A DNA stretch of 64,000 nucleotides from Nocardia aurea (GCF_003123685.1 NZ_QCYJ01000020.1:62001-126000); one strand, 5' to 3'. Counted from the first letter of the stretch, positions 8,727 to 16,363 are shown. Notes: generated by a model not told the origin, from the sequence alone. A program made the numbers and translations.

Positions 8727-8760
8727 AACTCACCTCACGTTCTCGGGAGGGGGTTTGGTG

Positions 8761-8790
8761 CCGACGACACCAATAGGGTGGTGTCGTCGG
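8761..8790. terminator. Perfect 11-bp stem-loop between small phage genes
   Basis: CCGACGACACC and its exact complement flank an 8-nt loop. It sits between the 38-aa gene and the P27-like gene, both read leftward. It lacks a U-run and could act as a terminator, an attenuator or an RNA processing site. Confidence 0.5.
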
Positions 8791-8799
8791 CCGTGGTGG

Positions 8800-8916
8800 T
8801 CAGGAGCCGGAGGTCGAGGCCGCGCCTCGTGATCCGGCGATGCGGCTGCGGGCGCGTTGGCCGGCAGCGCGTAGCACGGTGCCCAGGCGGCGGCCTGCGG
8901 CGGCGAATCGATTCAT
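8800..8916 (-). CDS. Small basic phage protein, 38 residues
   Basis: An ATG at 8916 follows an excellent ribosome site (GAAGGAGG, 6 nt spacer). The product begins MNRFAAAGRRLGTVLRA, is Arg/Ala/Gly-rich and looks like a single amphipathic basic helix. An upstream in-frame start at 9021 exists but lacks such a site. The position at the head of the packaging operon suggests a DNA- or RNA-binding helper. No family is recognised. Confidence 0.5.
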   Translation of the reverse strand: MNRFAAAGRRLGTVLRAAGQRARSRIAGSRGAASTSGS

Positions 8917-9061
8917 CGGTGTTCCTCCTTCCCGTGGTGAGTGTGCCGATACGAGACGGCGATTCATGCGCCGTGTTTCGCCGTAGAAGTCACTACGCTG
9001 CCCGGGAAGCCATCTGTTCAATCCTCTGGCGTGGCAATGATTTGCTGGCCGGGTCGGCCGG

Positions 9062-9067
9062 TAGATT
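9062..9067 (+). promoter_or_regulatory. Leaderless promoter -10 (TAGATT)
   Basis: TAGATT ends 7 nt before the GTG at 9075 and no Shine-Dalgarno sequence is present. This spacing puts the transcription start at about the first base of the start codon, as in leaderless actinobacterial mRNAs. Confidence 0.45.
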
Positions 9068-9074
9068 CCCGGCA

Positions 9075-10100
9075 GTGAACAAGACGCGCATCGAGGCGAC
9101 GGTCAATGACCACGTCATGCATGTGGTCGACGGCGGGCGGATCGAGGACGAATTCGTCGAGGCCAAAGCTGAATGGCCAAAGACCGACAAGGCCGGGCAG
9201 CTTGGTGGCATGGCCAATGCCGCGCACGGGCACCCGGTGATGTGGATCATCGGCCTCTCAGAGAACGAGCACCGTGTGGTGCCGCTCGACGAAACCGATC
9301 CAGCGGACTGGTGGCAGCAGATGCAGAGCAAATTCGCGCCCGGGGCCACTCCCGACCTGACGGTCATACAAGTGCATACCGACCACGGCAAGGTGGTCTG
9401 TCTGCATTTCGAGACCGAGCAACCGCCATACCTGGTCAAAGTAGACAACAACGGGTGGGTGACCGCCGGTGTTCCCTGGCGGTCGGGCACCCGGACCAGG
9501 ACCGCCACAAGATCTGAGTTGCTATCGATGATGGAGCGATCGGCGTACGTGCCCGGACTCGACTTGCTCAGTGCCGATGTCGAGCTGACCATCACCTACA
9601 CCGGCAATTTCTCGCCACCTCCGACATCGAGGCTGAGTCTGTACGGTCAGCTGTTCATCGACAGCGAGGCGGGCGAGCACATAGTGCTGCCTGAACACCG
9701 ACAGGAGATCACCGTTCGAACGGGCTCGGGTGATGTCTACCCGTTTCGAACGGTGGCGTTCACCCCTGTCACGAAGCGGCACGAGAAGCGCGCCAAGCCG
9801 GAGAACGGCCTGGTCACCAACCGCGGCACCGCTGATGATGAGTTAATGCCGCATGGGATCGCGAATCGACCTGTCGGGTTGGTCGTACTCGGCCCGGACT
9901 TGATCGCTTTCGAGAGCCATATCCAAGTGTCGTGGGAACAAGCGACTTCTTTCGGTTGCGAGTGGGTCGAGGTCAGCTTGAAGTTTCCGATAGGTGCGAC
10001 CGAGCGTGTCGCACGGATCTCTAGGCGGCTCGCTCGCGTTCCCAGCGCATCCGACGAGACCCGCACCCATGAGTGGAGGCTGGCCGGAGGAGACAGTTAG
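9075..10100 (+). CDS. Schlafen/AlbA_2-type DNA-binding protein
   Basis: 341 residues from a GTG. The N-terminal ~100 residues match the AlbA_2 (Schlafen N-terminal) pattern: 'DEFVEAKAEWP' carries the acidic-lysine motif, then 'LGGMANAAHGHPVMWIIGL' corresponds to the usual 'AFANT.GG.l..GV'. The rest ('VELTITYTGNF', 'SHIQVSWEQATSF') looks beta-rich and I do not recognise it. AlbA_2 proteins bind nucleic acids or act as nucleases and often occur in defence loci. The gene is alone on the plus strand between two minus-strand phage operons, so it is probably separately expressed cargo, perhaps active in the lysogen. Confidence 0.7.
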   Translation: MNKTRIEATVNDHVMHVVDGGRIEDEFVEAKAEWPKTDKAGQLGGMANAAHGHPVMWIIGLSENEHRVVPLDETDPADWWQQMQSKFAPGATPDLTVIQVHTDHGKVVCLHFETEQPPYLVKVDNNGWVTAGVPWRSGTRTRTATRSELLSMMERSAYVPGLDLLSADVELTITYTGNFSPPPTSRLSLYGQLFIDSEAGEHIVLPEHRQEITVRTGSGDVYPFRTVAFTPVTKRHEKRAKPENGLVTNRGTADDELMPHGIANRPVGLVVLGPDLIAFESHIQVSWEQATSFGCEWVEVSLKFPIGATERVARISRRLARVPSASDETRTHEWRLAGGDS

Positions 10101-10115
10101 CCTGGCGGAAGTTTT

Positions 10116-10502
10116 CTACTGTTCGTCGAGGTCGACGCCGAGGATATCGGCTACCTTCTCCCCGTCCAGGTATTTGTCTCCGAGTTCGATCAGTTCGAGC
10201 TTGCGCAGGAATTCGTCCTTTTGTGCGCGGGAGCGGAAGCAGACCGCAATCCAGAATTCCGAATCGTTCATGGCCGCGAACTTCTCGGCCCACTGCTTAC
10301 TCGCCCCCGAGAGTCCTTTACCGAGGGCGTCGAGTTCGGCTTTCACATCGGCTTCGAGATCGCCGGTAAAATTGCCGCGAACCTCTTCGAGGGGGTCGGG
10401 GTGAGGTTGGCGGCGTAGGGCTTCGGCGATGTCCTGGCGGGACGCTTTCACCTTGGATTTGCCCGCTTGCAGCATGGCGAGGACATCATCAGGAAGCGGC
10501 AT
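10116..10502 (-). CDS. Phage protein of unknown function, coupled to PP-loop gene
   Basis: 128 residues: a helical Lys/Arg-rich N-terminus ('MLQAGKSKVKASRQDIAEAL'), a charged middle and a C-terminal domain with 'NDSEFWIAVCFRSRAQKDEFL' followed by 'ELGDKYLDGEKVADILG'. It overlaps the end of the PAPS-reductase-like gene by 14 bp, so the two are likely made together and may act together. Family not recognised. Confidence 0.6.
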   Translation of the reverse strand: MPLPDDVLAMLQAGKSKVKASRQDIAEALRRQPHPDPLEEVRGNFTGDLEADVKAELDALGKGLSGASKQWAEKFAAMNDSEFWIAVCFRSRAQKDEFLRKLELIELGDKYLDGEKVADILGVDLDEQ

Positions 10503-11208
10503 TGCTCATCACCTCTGCACGGAAGATTTCGAGATCGGCCAGGGGGAACCAGGCAAGGATCGTTTGGTAGTCGTCGGGGAAATGGGTGCGGATCTTGCCG
10601 AGGTAGTCGTAGCGGATCCCGTCCAAGGAACGTTTGAACAGTGGGTAGTCGGGGCCGACTTCGATACCGGCCTGTCTGATCCGTGCCCACACTTCCTTCG
10701 TCTCCCAGTCCCAGAGCGGGGATTGGCGGCGCGTGCGGGGTTTGACCGGCCCCCACCGTTTGATCGCCAGCATTCGCGTCGCCGAATCCGCCGCGCGCAC
10801 GCCGTCGAGAATCCAGGTGTCGGGAGCGGCGAACGCCTCGCGCATCAGGTTGTCCCATTCCTCGCGGGTGGGTACCCACAGGTCAGCGGCCTCGATGATC
10901 GCGCACCGCTCCGGAGGCTGGAACACCAGGTTGGACAACATCCGCCAGAACGCATCCGCCGGTAGATCGATGATCCGCCGCTGGAAGTGCTGTTCGTAAC
11001 GGTCCAGGTCTTCGCGCACAAACTTCAAACCGGGCACGATCGACTTGTGGATCGGGATCACTTCGATCCCGCGATCAGCGAGCTCGAGCCACACCGCGAT
11101 GGAGTCCTTGCCGCGGGAGAAGTTCAGGATCACCGGTTTCCCGATCTCGGCGATCCCGTCCAGCAACTGGCTCGAGGTCGGATATCCGGGTAGTCGAATC
11201 ACCGGCAC
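10489..11208 (-). CDS. PAPS-reductase-like PP-loop protein
   Basis: 239 residues. 'ILNFSRGKDSIAVWLELADRG' near the N-terminus holds the SGGKDS-like PP-loop (here SRGKDS) that binds ATP alpha/beta phosphates in PAPS reductases, ATP sulfurylases and DndC. Later 'LDGVRAADSATRMLAI' and 'PLWDWETKEVWARIRQAGI' match the conserved 'G.R..ES..R' and 'Pi.dWt..dVw.yi' blocks. There is no C-terminal redox Cys of assimilatory PAPS reductases and no Fe-S cluster Cys set. It is therefore more likely a nucleotide- or nucleic-acid-modifying enzyme, possibly for phage DNA. Confidence 0.75.
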   Translation of the reverse strand: MPVIRLPGYPTSSQLLDGIAEIGKPVILNFSRGKDSIAVWLELADRGIEVIPIHKSIVPGLKFVREDLDRYEQHFQRRIIDLPADAFWRMLSNLVFQPPERCAIIEAADLWVPTREEWDNLMREAFAAPDTWILDGVRAADSATRMLAIKRWGPVKPRTRRQSPLWDWETKEVWARIRQAGIEVGPDYPLFKRSLDGIRYDYLGKIRTHFPDDYQTILAWFPLADLEIFRAEVMSNAAS

Positions 11209-11834
11209 CCTCCCGGATGCGCCGGCCGCGATAGTCGGCCGGCCCTGAGATTTTCTCTGTCAGTTTTCATGGTGAAATCCTCGATTTGCGCATTTCTGTC
11301 CCGCCCTGGAGTAGGGCACACCTGGGAGGCTAGAGGGCAGGCTCACACCATTTACCCACCCCCCAAACAAGGCTTGAGAGCCATTCTCAAGCCCTGAAAG
11401 CTTCCAGGGATACCCCAGGGCACCCTAGAGCCATTTCAGGGCTCACAAGCTCAATTCAGGGCCATTTTCCAGGGATTATGGATTCTCCACTTGCACACCA
11501 TTTCCCATTGTGGTTTTGTGGGTTGTGTAAGTGCTTTACAGGCTTCATTCACCACTGGGTACCAGCCTTCGACTAACGGCTGAGTCGCCCCAACAATTCC
11601 GCCTATTGGTACGGCGACACTCATATCGTCTTCTGGGTGAATTCCGGCAATTTCCGGTGACAGCGGAGCTATGCCAAATTACGGGAGAAGTCGCACCGAG
11701 TTTTACCCGCTCGGTGGCTCCCGCATGTCGTTCGACAACTCCACAGTGTGAACCATGCCAAGACAGAGAACTTTTCTGTCTGTCCGTTCCTGCCCCCAAA
11801 TCTGTTGGGAGGCAGTCGTTCACTGGGAGAATTC
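11209..11834. promoter_or_regulatory. Divergent control region between late-side and early-side genes
   Basis: 626 bp with no supported gene and lower GC than its flanks. It holds a hairpin TTGAGA-gccat-TCTCAA, several GCCATT and CCAGGGAT/CAGGGC words in dyad arrangements (11380-11475) and a repeated CACACCATTTmCC (11344 and 11494). It separates the leftward PP-loop operon from the rightward small-gene operon, so both promoters are expected here. I cannot place them with confidence. Confidence 0.5.
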
Positions 11835-12710
11835 ATGTCCACTCGCACCAGCACACGCAACGGCTCCACCGGACCGCGCAAGGCGACGCCGTCGAAAGCC
11901 AAGCCCCAGGCCAAACCTGCGGCCGAGCCGAAGAAGGCCGAGCCGACCCCGGTACCGGAAGCCAAGGCGCAGAAACCTTTCTGCACCTCGTGTGGTTCCC
12001 GCGTCGCTCCGGAGGACAACGATCCGTTTCTGGGATCGCCTCTGCTCTACGACGATTCGGGATTCGCGAACCTGTCCGGTGCTCTGTTCCTGTGTGGTTG
12101 GCGCTCGCAGACCTTGCAGAAGGTCGTCGACGGCCGACCGGCCGTCACGGTCGTCGGTACACCCGTCGACGCGAACGGTGACACGCTGACCAACCGCAAA
12201 ATCATCACCGCGACGTGGCATCACCGCACCGATATCGGATGGGTGCAGATGGCCGAACTGTGCGGCTACAGCCGCCCAGACGGCCAGGGATTCCAGAACC
12301 GGACCGCTGAGCAGTTGGTGGAATACGTCGGCCGCAACATCGCCGAATGGGTACTCGCACCCATCGACGAAGAAGCCGAGCCCAAGCCGAAAGACCGGGG
12401 CAAGACCAGCAGCGGCGGCAGCGGCGGCAAGACCGCAGCGAAAGCCACGGCCGCGCCGAAACCCACGGTCGACCCGGAATCCAAGGGCCTGCCCCAGGGC
12501 AGCAGCCCAGCACCCACCGAACCCACCCCCGATCCGGCCAACACGCCGGAACCGGCGGCGGAACCGGTGGCGGAACCGGTGGCGGAACCGGTGGCGGGAG
12601 AACCGGAATCGGTGGAACCCGATCCCGGCGACGATGTCCCCTCGGTCGAGGAGGACAGCGCCGCCGCGGGGGTGGAGGAAGAAGTGCTCGAGGAGGGCGC
12701 AGCCGTTTAG
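11835..12710 (+). CDS. Phage early protein with Cys pair and low-complexity tail
   Basis: 291 residues; ATG preceded by CTGGGAGA. There is a basic Lys/Ala/Pro N-terminal tail (~50 residues), a central domain with 'CTSCG' and the phrase 'VVGTPVDANGD', then 'RKIITATWHHRTDIGWVQMAEL', and an acidic tail with VAEP repeats encoded by a 12-bp tandem repeat (about 12556-12598). The central domain is clearly related to the protein at 13689-14135 (GTPVD..G..LT, followed by T.W..R..GWV). Function unknown. A strong stem-loop follows the stop. Confidence 0.65.
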   Translation: MSTRTSTRNGSTGPRKATPSKAKPQAKPAAEPKKAEPTPVPEAKAQKPFCTSCGSRVAPEDNDPFLGSPLLYDDSGFANLSGALFLCGWRSQTLQKVVDGRPAVTVVGTPVDANGDTLTNRKIITATWHHRTDIGWVQMAELCGYSRPDGQGFQNRTAEQLVEYVGRNIAEWVLAPIDEEAEPKPKDRGKTSSGGSGGKTAAKATAAPKPTVDPESKGLPQGSSPAPTEPTPDPANTPEPAAEPVAEPVAEPVAGEPESVEPDPGDDVPSVEEDSAAAGVEEEVLEEGAAV

Positions 12711-12735
12711 AACGCGGCGGCGGCCGACTCAGTGA

Positions 12736-12780
12736 GAGGCCCGGACCGAACCAGCTTCAACCTGGTTCGGGACGGGCCTC
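12736..12780 (+). terminator. Strong intergenic stem-loop
   Basis: Two 19-nt arms beginning GAGGCCCG and ending CGGGCCTC pair at 17 of 19 positions around a 7-nt loop. It lies between two plus-strand genes and is followed by CTTCATTC. It is probably a terminator or mRNA processing or stability element of the early operon. Confidence 0.6.
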
Positions 12781-12815
12781 GCTTCATTCAACCATCCCGA
12801 CCGAGAGGGAAACAG

Positions 12816-13550
12816 ATGGAATCCGAGCAGGATTCGCAATCCACCGAGAAGATGTTGCGGCGGATTCGGGGGCTTTTTGCCAAGGCGGAAGGCACCGACA
12901 ACGAGAAGGAGGCCGAGACGTTCCGGGCGAAAGCCTACGAACTGCTCACCAAACACAACCTCGACGAGATGAAAGTCCGCGCTTCCGGGCAGCACAACGC
13001 TGCCTCGGCGCGCGACGATCAGATCGTCGTGGTGCGTTTCGATCTCCCGCTGCGCTACCGGGAACAACGGATGACGTTGCTCGCTGCGGTGATGCGCCCG
13101 TTCTACAACAAGGACATCGACTGCGGTAGCGGGGTCGTGCGCTGTGTCGGGGTTCGGGCCCAGATCGAGAAGGCCCGCTTCCTCTACAGCCTGCTGCTGC
13201 CGCAGATGCTGTCGGCGACGAGCAAGTACGTCCCCGATGATCCGTTCGATCACTCGGCGGTGGTGCGGGAACGCAGCTCGTTCATGAACGGCTTCTCGAC
13301 CACGGTCTACCAACGCCTGCTGAAGGCGGCGACCGATGCGATCAACGACGCCGGTGGCGGTGCCGCTGTGGCGGTGCGTGATCTGGTCAGCCGGGTCGAC
13401 GCCGCGTTCGACGCCAGGTTCCCCAACAGGTCCAAAGGTGTCGCACACCGCCACGGCGGTGAGGGCTTCGCAGCAGGTGCCCGCAGCGGCAACGCCGCCG
13501 ATGTCGGACACACCCGCCTCAACGGAAACCGCCAAGCATTGGGTTCCTGA
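12816..13550 (+). CDS. DUF2786-like protein
   Basis: 244 residues; ATG preceded by GAGAGGGAA. 'KMLRRIRGLFAKAEGTDNEK' followed by 'EAETFRAKAYELLTKHNLD' is the hallmark N-terminal block of DUF2786 (K..kl.aLa..t.n..EA..A..KA..Lm..h.l). The remainder is helical and basic, with a Cys-containing middle ('DCGSGVVRCVGV'). DUF2786 proteins are common in actinophages and plasmids and have no assigned function. It is flanked on both sides by strong stem-loops, so it may be an independently tuned message. Confidence 0.75.
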   Translation: MESEQDSQSTEKMLRRIRGLFAKAEGTDNEKEAETFRAKAYELLTKHNLDEMKVRASGQHNAASARDDQIVVVRFDLPLRYREQRMTLLAAVMRPFYNKDIDCGSGVVRCVGVRAQIEKARFLYSLLLPQMLSATSKYVPDDPFDHSAVVRERSSFMNGFSTTVYQRLLKAATDAINDAGGGAAVAVRDLVSRVDAAFDARFPNRSKGVAHRHGGEGFAAGARSGNAADVGHTRLNGNRQALGS

Positions 13551-13557
13551 CCTGTAC

Positions 13558-13596
13558 CCGAAGGCCCGACCCCCCGTCAGGGGGTCGGGCCTTCGG
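13558..13596 (+). terminator. Perfect GC-rich stem-loop after DUF2786 gene
   Basis: CCGAAGGCCCGACCCC and its complement (16 bp) flank a short loop, 8 bp after the stop codon. This is a terminator-like hairpin without a U-run. Confidence 0.65.
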
Positions 13597-13640
13597 CCAT
13601 TGAGCCACCGCGGCCCTGGAACCGGGGCTGTGGTCAAACC

Positions 13641-13665
13641 TGCCCACCGTTAGACGAGGTGGGCA
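13641..13665 (+). promoter_or_regulatory. Stem-loop with GTTAG in the loop before a start
   Basis: TGCCCACC and GGTGGGCA (8 bp) flank GTTAGACGA. It lies 23 bp upstream of the GTG of the next gene. It belongs to the series of stem-loops with TTAG in the loop described in the findings. Confidence 0.5.
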
Positions 13666-13688
13666 CTTGAGAAAGGGAATACCGAGAA

Positions 13689-14135
13689 GTGAACGATATC
13701 AACGAGGTTCAGGGCTGCCGGGTGGGTTTGGAGTTGACCTGCGCGGGTTGTGGTCAGGTCGTGTCCTGCCATCGGGAGGGATTCGACTACATCCTGCGCG
13801 AACTACTCGAACAGGCCGAACTCGGTTTCGGGCAGCTGCTCTCGGCGCTGGTCCTGTCCGGGTGGGACATCACCGTGCACCAGCTCGTGGTCGGTGACTT
13901 CCCGCGCGTGATCGTGATGGGCACGCCCGTCGACCGTGACGGTCGCGCGGACTTGACCAAGAGCGATGTCACCGCGATCTGGGAACGCCGCCCCGAAGGC
14001 TGGGTCGCCGGAACGAACACCACCGGCTTCCAGCGGATTTCCGGTGGCGCGTTCCGTCCGGAGTCCGCGCTCGAGCTGGCCGGACTGGTCACCCAATCCC
14101 CGGCCGTGTGGTCGCGGGTACCGGCGCGGCGCTGA
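13689..14135 (+). CDS. Phage early protein, paralogue of 11835-12710
   Basis: 148 residues from a GTG with AAAGGGAA and CGAGAA upstream. An N-terminal 'CAGCGQVVSC' Cys cluster may bind zinc. 'GTPVDRDGRADLTKSDVTAI' then 'WERRPEGWV' aligns with the central domain of the 291-residue protein upstream, without its low-complexity tails. The repeated domain suggests local gene duplication within the early operon. Function unknown. Confidence 0.65.
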   Translation: MNDINEVQGCRVGLELTCAGCGQVVSCHREGFDYILRELLEQAELGFGQLLSALVLSGWDITVHQLVVGDFPRVIVMGTPVDRDGRADLTKSDVTAIWERRPEGWVAGTNTTGFQRISGGAFRPESALELAGLVTQSPAVWSRVPARR

Positions 14136-14171
14136 CCCGCCCGGCGGTGACCGACACCCTCTGACCCGACG

Positions 14172-14220
14172 GCGGTGGTGGTACCCGGCCTCCTTAGCCA
14201 GGGTCGGGCACCACCACCGC
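14172..14220 (+). terminator. Stem-loop with CTTAGCC loop
   Basis: GCGGTGGTGGT and ACCACCACCGC (11 bp, perfect) enclose a second partial stem and a loop with CTTAGCC. It is the first of two adjacent hairpins between the 148-aa and 144-aa genes. Confidence 0.55.
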
Positions 14221-14255
14221 TCTCATGACCCGCCTCCCGGGGCGGGTACCCACCG

Positions 14256-14293
14256 CCGCGTCCCGGCCTGCTTAGCCCCAGGCCGGGACGCGG
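14256..14293 (+). terminator. Perfect 15-bp stem-loop with CTTAGCC loop and T-rich tail
   Basis: CCGCGTCCCGGCCTG and its exact complement flank CTTAGCCC and are followed by CTCCCTTTGTT. This is the best intrinsic-terminator candidate in the early operon. The same loop word occurs in the hairpin at 14172-14220 and in the minus-strand hairpin at 43023-43052. Confidence 0.65.
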
Positions 14294-14314
14294 CTCCCTT
14301 TGTTCGCACAATTT

Positions 14315-14324
14315 TCTACGGGAG
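14315..14324 (+). promoter_or_regulatory. Start-associated motif TCTACGGGAG
   Basis: This extended Shine-Dalgarno-like decamer lies 8 nt before the ATG at 14333. The same ten bases precede phage starts at 37903, 42999 and 46806. Confidence 0.6.
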
Positions 14325-14332
14325 ACAACACA

Positions 14333-14767
14333 ATGAGTGATCCCTGCATCGTGGGCAGACTCGGCGGCAATGAAGCTACCGGGGTGTATGTCCACGTCGA
14401 CGGAACACCACACACCATGCTCGAACGCCTCGGGCTGATCATGGCCCGCGACGGTATCGAAACCACCCTGACCACGCTCGCGTCCTGCCACTACGGGTGG
14501 ACGTATCTGTGGCCCGAACTCGACGAAGGCGACGCCGAAACCAACCTCGGACTACCGATCCACAAAGGCCGAGTGGTCCAGGGCTACGGGTTCAGCTACA
14601 CCCTCGGACCACGGATGAACAGCTACACCCTCACCGACGCACGCCAACATCCGATGATCGGGTGGGCGTACTTCATCGACCCAGCAGGCGGGGACGTGCA
14701 CTGGTTCGACACCCGCCCCGGAGCGCCGGAGACCGCGCATGTGGTGACGGTTTGGAGCAGGGCATGA
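14333..14767 (+). CDS. Phage early protein of unknown function
   Basis: 144 residues; the start is fixed by the TCTACGGGAG motif. Features are 'GGNEATGVYVHVDGTPHTML' near the N-terminus and 'WAYFIDPAGGDVHWFDT' near the C-terminus, suggesting a compact beta-rich domain. Similar small proteins are common in actinophage early regions but the role is unknown. Its stop overlaps the next start as ATGA. Confidence 0.65.
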   Translation: MSDPCIVGRLGGNEATGVYVHVDGTPHTMLERLGLIMARDGIETTLTTLASCHYGWTYLWPELDEGDAETNLGLPIHKGRVVQGYGFSYTLGPRMNSYTLTDARQHPMIGWAYFIDPAGGDVHWFDTRPGAPETAHVVTVWSRA

Positions 14768-15453
14768 GCGCCGCCGACGAACCGTTGCCCGCAGGCACCT
14801 GGCGGCGTGACCGGATCCAGGGCGGGTGGCGGTACTGGACGACACTGTCGCGCCGCTACAGCGAACCCGACCAGTTCCGACCTGCGTTGATCACCGAGAT
14901 CACCGAGATGCGCTGGTATCCGCCGAACCCTGCCGTCCTGCCGATGTGGCCAGGACTGGGTTTGGTGGAACTTATACGCACCGAGCAGTTCTCCGGCGTC
15001 GGCGGCCTCGGTGTCAGCGAGACCCCGCTGGAGTTCCCCGAGGACACCTACCTCGATGCCTACCTCGAACGAGGGACGGAGCCGATCTGGGCTACCTACA
15101 GCCTGCTGGGTATCAAACAGGTCCTGCGCGACGGCTGGCAGATGTCGTACTTTCTCGACAAAGGCGTCGATATCGGCGGTATCGCCATCGACATCGTCGC
15201 CGAGCAGCACCCGACCGATGTCAGCATGTTGTGCCTGCTGGAGCGCCACGACGAGTGCACCGGCACCTACAAGACACAGAGCTGGATACACCGCGAGCGC
15301 GTGCCCTGCCAGTGCAACTGTGGATGCCGGGAACGGTCACAGGGGCGCACCTCCGACGATCGAGTTGACCAGCTCGACCACGAAGGTCAGGACTTCGAGC
15401 CAGATGGGCAGGGTGGCACCGTAACTCATGAACAACCTCCAGAATCGGAGTAG
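14764..15453 (+). CDS. Phage early protein with C-terminal Cys cluster
   Basis: 229 residues starting MSAADEPLPAG, coupled to the previous gene by ATGA. The body is globular ('FPEDTYLDAYLERGTEPIWA'). Near residue 185 'CQCNCGC' is a dense Cys knot that could bind metal. The last ~45 residues are very polar and are read through the same DNA that encodes a 30-residue membrane peptide on the other strand, so the natural end of the useful sequence may be just after the Cys cluster. Unknown function. Confidence 0.6.
   Translation: MSAADEPLPAGTWRRDRIQGGWRYWTTLSRRYSEPDQFRPALITEITEMRWYPPNPAVLPMWPGLGLVELIRTEQFSGVGGLGVSETPLEFPEDTYLDAYLERGTEPIWATYSLLGIKQVLRDGWQMSYFLDKGVDIGGIAIDIVAEQHPTDVSMLCLLERHDECTGTYKTQSWIHRERVPCQCNCGCRERSQGRTSDDRVDQLDHEGQDFEPDGQGGTVTHEQPPESE
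15337..15429 (-). CDS. Candidate 30-residue membrane peptide, antisense
   Basis: ATG at 15429 preceded by GGAGG with a 6-nt spacer. The peptide starts MSYGATLPIWLEVLTFVV and is one hydrophobic helix with a short GGAPL tail. It lies wholly within the 3' end of the 229-residue gene on the opposite strand. Size, hydrophobicity and antisense position resemble small membrane toxins or phage small membrane proteins. Both the existence of the gene and any function are inference. Confidence 0.4.
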   Translation of the reverse strand: MSYGATLPIWLEVLTFVVELVNSIVGGAPL

Positions 15454-15477
15454 CGGAAGGCGGTAGATACGACGAAA

Positions 15478-15505
15478 CCCCCGGCGTCCTTGGACAATCC
15501 GGGGG
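15478..15505 (+). terminator. Stem-loop closing the small-gene operon
   Basis: CCCCCGG and CCGGGGG flank a 14-nt loop, followed by CTTCTCTC. It lies 24 bp after the stop of the 229-residue gene. Confidence 0.5.
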
Positions 15506-15745
15506 CTTCTCTCGTCAACGCCACAGCGGCGGGGCTGTAGGCACACTACTGGCGCGGAACCGACGCTAGCTGTCCACAAACCCTTTGCGCAAGAGTGACT
15601 TTCGAACGCCATTACGGCACAGAACGGGTATTCGCGCCGGTCGTAGTCGAACGAAGTTCAGAGATAGACCGACGCGGGGCTCCCGAGGGTGATCCGCGCT
15701 CGCCGCCGTGGGGCTTGCCCAGGCGGCGCCGTGTCGGTAGTTCGG

Positions 15746-16363
15746 TCAGCAGCGAGGCTCGTACAGACCGCCGCAGTAGTACTTGTAGAGGTTGGGCTCG
15801 TCGGAGGCGGGCAGGGAATTGCCGATAGCCCCGCCGATCCCGGCGCCGATGAGACCGCCCGCGATCATTCCCACCGGAATCGTGATGATGGCGAGCACAC
15901 CCATGCCGATCAAGCCGAACAGGCCCAGGAAGCTCCCCAGAACGAATCCGATGGTACCGCCGATGCCCGCCCCGATCTCGGTGTTGACCTGACGCTGGGA
16001 GACCCATTCGCCGATGGGCTTGGCGGTCAGGTGGGTGCCGGTTCGGTCAACGGTGGCGGAGAGCTCGACAGTGCCGTCGGAAGTGTTCGTCCGGAAGGGG
16101 ATTTCGCCGATGCGCGCACCGGTTGCGTCGGAGACGGTGTAGCCGGTGTCGGTCGCGGTGAATCGACCGCCGTCCAGGTTGACCGTGACCTCCTTCAGAT
16201 CGGAGGACTGAATGATGGTGAAGGCCACACCGTGGTCAGTGCCCTGAAGGGCGAATGGTCTCTCCTGCGGTGCCGCGGGCACGTCGGCGTGGGCGAATCC
16301 ACTGGCGGTCACCGTGACTGCGGCAGTCATGACGGTGGCCACCGCGAACTTCGTGAGGTGCAT
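15746..16363 (-). CDS. Secreted protein with Gly-zipper membrane domain
   Basis: 205 residues from the ATG at 16363. A signal peptide (MHLTKFAVATVMTAAV, cleavage near FAHA-DVPAA) precedes a small beta domain ('VTVNLDGGRFTATDTGYTV'). Two or three Gly-rich hydrophobic segments follow ('GAGIGGTIGFVLGSFLGLFG', 'GMIAGGLIGAGIGGAIG') with a Cys pair at the C-terminus. This layout is frequent in secreted Nocardia/Rhodococcus proteins of unknown function. In the prophage it is likely lysogenic-conversion cargo acting at the cell envelope. Confidence 0.65.
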   Translation of the reverse strand: MHLTKFAVATVMTAAVTVTASGFAHADVPAAPQERPFALQGTDHGVAFTIIQSSDLKEVTVNLDGGRFTATDTGYTVSDATGARIGEIPFRTNTSDGTVELSATVDRTGTHLTAKPIGEWVSQRQVNTEIGAGIGGTIGFVLGSFLGLFGLIGMGVLAIITIPVGMIAGGLIGAGIGGAIGNSLPASDEPNLYKYYCGGLYEPRC

